From contig NZ_FXYF01000010.1 of the NCBI RefSeq assembly GCF_900184945.1, positions 113,346-177,345 of the forward strand: DNA of 64,000 nt, read 5' to 3'. The stretch's first letter is position 1. Every line of letters begins with the position of its first letter. The translations under genes and the position numbers were made by a program. Below the pieces are notes generated by a model. That model had not been told where the DNA came from, ran no database searches, and saw only the letters and a list, made by a program, of their open reading frames with translations. Source of the stretch: Antarctobacter aquimaris (lineage in GTDB: Bacteria > Pseudomonadota > Alphaproteobacteria > Rhodobacterales > Rhodobacteraceae). Shown here one piece after another: positions 63,001-64,000 of this stretch.

Positions 63001-64000
63001 CACCGCCGCTGCTGCCGAAAAAGCTGGCCGTGCCCGCTTCGTCTCCGGTGAACAGCACGTCCACGCCGGTCGACCCATTTGCGTTCCCGAAGGCCAGCGT
63101 GTCGTCGCCCGACCCGGTATCACCGCCAAAGACAAGGTCGCTGCCCTCTCCGCCCCGGACCTGGATGTGGTCACCGTCGTCGCCGCCAAAGACAGTGTCG
63201 TCCCCACCACCGCCGGTCAGGCTGTCATGACCCAGGCCCCCCTGGATGGTGTCCGACCCCGCGCCGCCATCAATCGTGTCGTCCCCGTCCCCCCCGAGAA
63301 CGGAATCGGCGCCGCCCATCGCGTCGATGTGGACACCGGCGCTGTCGGCACTGGCATCCACAAGATCGGCGTAATTCGTCAGCACAAGATGTTCGATTTC
63401 GGAAAAGGCAACGCTGTTCGCGCTGGCGGAAACCGATCCGTGTCCGTCGCCGGCATAGGTGACGATGACGCTCTGACCCAGGGCGTTCAGGTCGATGGTG
63501 TCATGATCGACGCCGCCTTCACCGCCGGTCACGGTGTCCGTGCCAAAGCCGTTCTCGATGACGAACCTGTCCGCGCCGTCGCCCCCGTCGAGACTGTCGT
63601 TCCCGGTTCCGCCAATCAGCGTATCATCACCCGCCGCGCCTAGGATGATGTCATTGCCCGCGCCGCCGTCGAGCACATCTTTCCCGGCGCTGCCGATCAT
63701 CGTGTCGTTGCCCGTGCCACCCTCGATCCGTTCAACGCCGGAAATACTGTAGCCGGAGAAATCCAGGATGTCGTCGCCCGAGGTGGCGCGGATCACGTCA
63801 TAGCCGTCGCCGCCGGCGATCACCTCGATGCTGGTCAGGTTGCCCAGGCCGCTGGAGACGTTGAACACGTCGTTGGTCCAGCTGCCCTGCCAGGTGTCGG
63901 TGCCCGACCCGCCGTCGATCTGGTCCAGCCCGTCGCCGCTGCCGGAGACCAGGAAGCTGTCGTTGCCCGCGCCGCCGGACAGGGAGTCGCTGCCGCTGTT
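60038..64000 (-). CDS. RTX (calcium-binding repeat) protein with C-terminal Hint domain, 5' end outside
   Basis: At least 1320 residues, open at the right edge of the window. Most of it is RTX nonapeptide blocks of the GGxGxDxLxGG type, alternating with ~45-residue units that read [19 protein letters not shown] and [12 protein letters not shown]. The RTX part ends near residue ~1130; the last ~190 residues are a Hint domain starting [16 protein letters not shown] with its nucleophile-type Cys, then [20 protein letters not shown]. The protein is probably exported by a type I system and folds with calcium. Two 978-bp stretches are almost identical (see repeat entry). Confidence 0.88.
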   Translation of the reverse strand, partial: NSGSDSLSGGAGNDSFLVSGSGDGLDQIDGGSGTDTWQGSWTNDVFNVSSGLGNLTSIEVIAGGDGYDVIRATSGDDILDFSGYSISGVERIEGGTGNDTMIGSAGKDVLDGGAGNDIILGAAGDDTLIGGTGNDSLDGGDGADRFVIENGFGTDTVTGGEGGVDHDTIDLNALGQSVIVTYAGDGHGSVSASANSVAFSEIEHLVLTNYADLVDASADSAGVHIDAMGGADSVLGGDGDDTIDGGAGSDTIQGGLGHDSLTGGGGDDTVFGGDDGDHIQVRGGEGSDLVFGGDTGSGDDTLAFGNANGSTGVDVLFTGDEAGTASFFGSSGGAAFSEIEAVQGTDGNDRLDASATTSGTALSGGAGDDTLSGGVGNDVLDGGGGADTFIVLDGFGSDTIRGGNDRDTIDMSTLSAPVTVTFTGDASGTITDGTSTLTFEGIEYLILSEGADLVDATADSLGTEIEALDGDDTVIGGSGGDTVRAGEGNDIVDGAAGDDSLSGDAGDDSLSGGAGDDVLDGGAGGDSLDGGDGHDTILGGDGADTIQGGAGDDSLSGGTGDDSLVGGDGADTIVLEDGFGTDTIAGGEGGPDSDLVDLGAASVGVTVTFTGDEAGTITDGTSTAGFAEIERLTLTEQADLLDASADSAGTSVAAGGGDDTLTGGSGDDVLDGEGGNDNLTGGSGDDTLSGGAGDDTLSGGIGNDVLDGGGGADTFIVLDGFGSDTIRGGNDRDTIDMSTLSAPVTVTFTGDASGTITDGTSTLTFEGIEYLILSEGADLVDATADSLGTEIEALDGDDTVIGGSGGDTVRAGEGNDIVDGAAGDDSLSGDAGDDSLSGGAGDDILDGGAGGDSLDGGDGHDTILGGDGADTIQGGAGDDSLSGGTGDDSLVGGDGADTIVLEDGFGTDTIAGGEGGPDSDLVDLGAASVGVTVTFTGDEAGTITDGTSTAGFAEIERLTLTEQADLLDASADSAGTSVAAGGGDDTLTGGSGDDVLDGEGGNDNLTGGSGDDTLSGGAGDDTLSGGIGDDVFSYTPGDGHDTITDFNAGNTGALGDGGAGNNDFINLGAYYDSLSELRADHADDGILNQSNALDEKGNATDYSDNARFGSGSLTMQGATTSSYTADNTGVVCFTSGTAILTPSGKVPIDDLRVGDLVCTLDNGPQRIAWIGRRDVTQDELKSTPELRPILFRRGVLGAERDLLVSRQHGVLLGHDSFARSIHLALTMPGVRIAHGKRKVRYVHLMFEEHQVIFSEGVPTESFFPGDMALRMMSDPIRSEFLTLFPLFANTAHMDGTHLESRIATARPFLPKKAVEKAMAV
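60918..62873 (-). repeat. Tandem 978-bp duplication inside the RTX gene
   Basis: Copy 1 is 60918-61895 and copy 2 is 61896-62873. The only difference I saw is T at 61471 versus C at 62449, giving Ile or Val in [16 protein letters not shown]. Each copy encodes 326 residues. A partial third start follows at 62874 and diverges after about 33 bp. Such near-identity means a recent event. Confidence 0.9.

Noticed and set aside
60758..63643. 961-codon rightward open frame
   Set aside because: It lies antisense to the RTX gene. Its content is low-complexity (repeats of AVV, RVV and DRV) and follows from the codon bias and repeats of the RTX gene, and it has the same 978-bp duplication.
47250..64000. 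Second copy of the tRNA-Leu 3' end (attR)
   Set aside because: I looked for the CTCCTGGGCACCA end downstream and found none; the island's right boundary is not in the window.

Overview
The window is high-GC alphaproteobacterial DNA, best matched to a Rhodobacterales (Roseobacter-group) chromosome. The gene families point there: DUF2794, DUF1467, the DUF1800/DUF1501 pair, DUF6455, a Hint-domain protein, an NDUFA9-like SDR, MipA and a fused Liv transporter. The organism probably makes bacteriochlorophyll, because bchE and bchJ are present and preceded by FnrL-like and PpsR-like operator sequences. This assignment rests on recognised protein families; no database search was possible.

From 1 to about 47 kb the window is mostly housekeeping. 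It runs paaI (partial), DUF2794, an agmatinase-family enzyme, NlpC/P60 with an M17 aminopeptidase, carbonic anhydrase, and a divergent pair of small paralogous proteins. A GC-rich 85-bp tandem repeat follows, then asd, a CapD/WbpM-like sugar-nucleotide epimerase/dehydratase, a LOG-family protein, a threonine-dehydratase-like enzyme, and dapD. Next come an ionotropic-glutamate-receptor-like channel, a BCS1-like AAA ATPase, a Hint protein, dapE, a DUF2064 protein, rnr, mltB, rppH, ctpA-envC-gpmI, mipA, carB and a CPBP protein. After these are bchE-bchJ, aspS, DUF1800/DUF1501, a response regulator, mce-DUF1467, EI24/nitroreductase, small conserved proteins, an M48 lipoprotein, three tandem DUF6455 genes behind an FNR-type box, and an NDUFA9-like protein. 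Asd, dapD and dapE together supply three steps of the lysine/diaminopimelate route, although they are scattered.

From 47.25 kb onward the window is accessory DNA. A tRNA-Leu(CAG) is followed by the N-terminal stub of a P4-type integrase, which is cut by an IS3-family element that in turn abuts an older, decayed IS3-family element. Behind these lies a catabolic cassette (50.5-58.8 kb). It encodes a BKACE-type beta-keto acid cleavage enzyme, a 3-hydroxyacyl-CoA-dehydrogenase-type enzyme, a branched-chain-type ABC transporter whose second permease and both ATPases are one polypeptide, a periplasmic binding protein, and a divergent GntR regulator with an SDR. A perfect 10+10 bp inverted repeat sits between the two transcripts. 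The layout suggests uptake and oxidation of a hydroxy acid (possibly carnitine-like) under GntR control. Decayed IS5-type and IstB fragments close the cassette. The window ends inside a large RTX protein with a C-terminal Hint domain and a 978-bp, almost identical internal duplication.

The most unusual signal is two families of very short palindromic sequences found inside, or just upstream of, the transposition genes of this accessory region. Family 1 is about 42 bp and has five copies. Family 2 is 36-48 bp and has two clear copies and one probable copy. They interrupt otherwise recognisable coding sequence. One sits in frame next to the second catalytic Asp of a transposase, and another has been cut by a later IS. 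They resemble Rickettsia palindromic elements in behaviour but are much shorter, and here they occur only with transposition genes.
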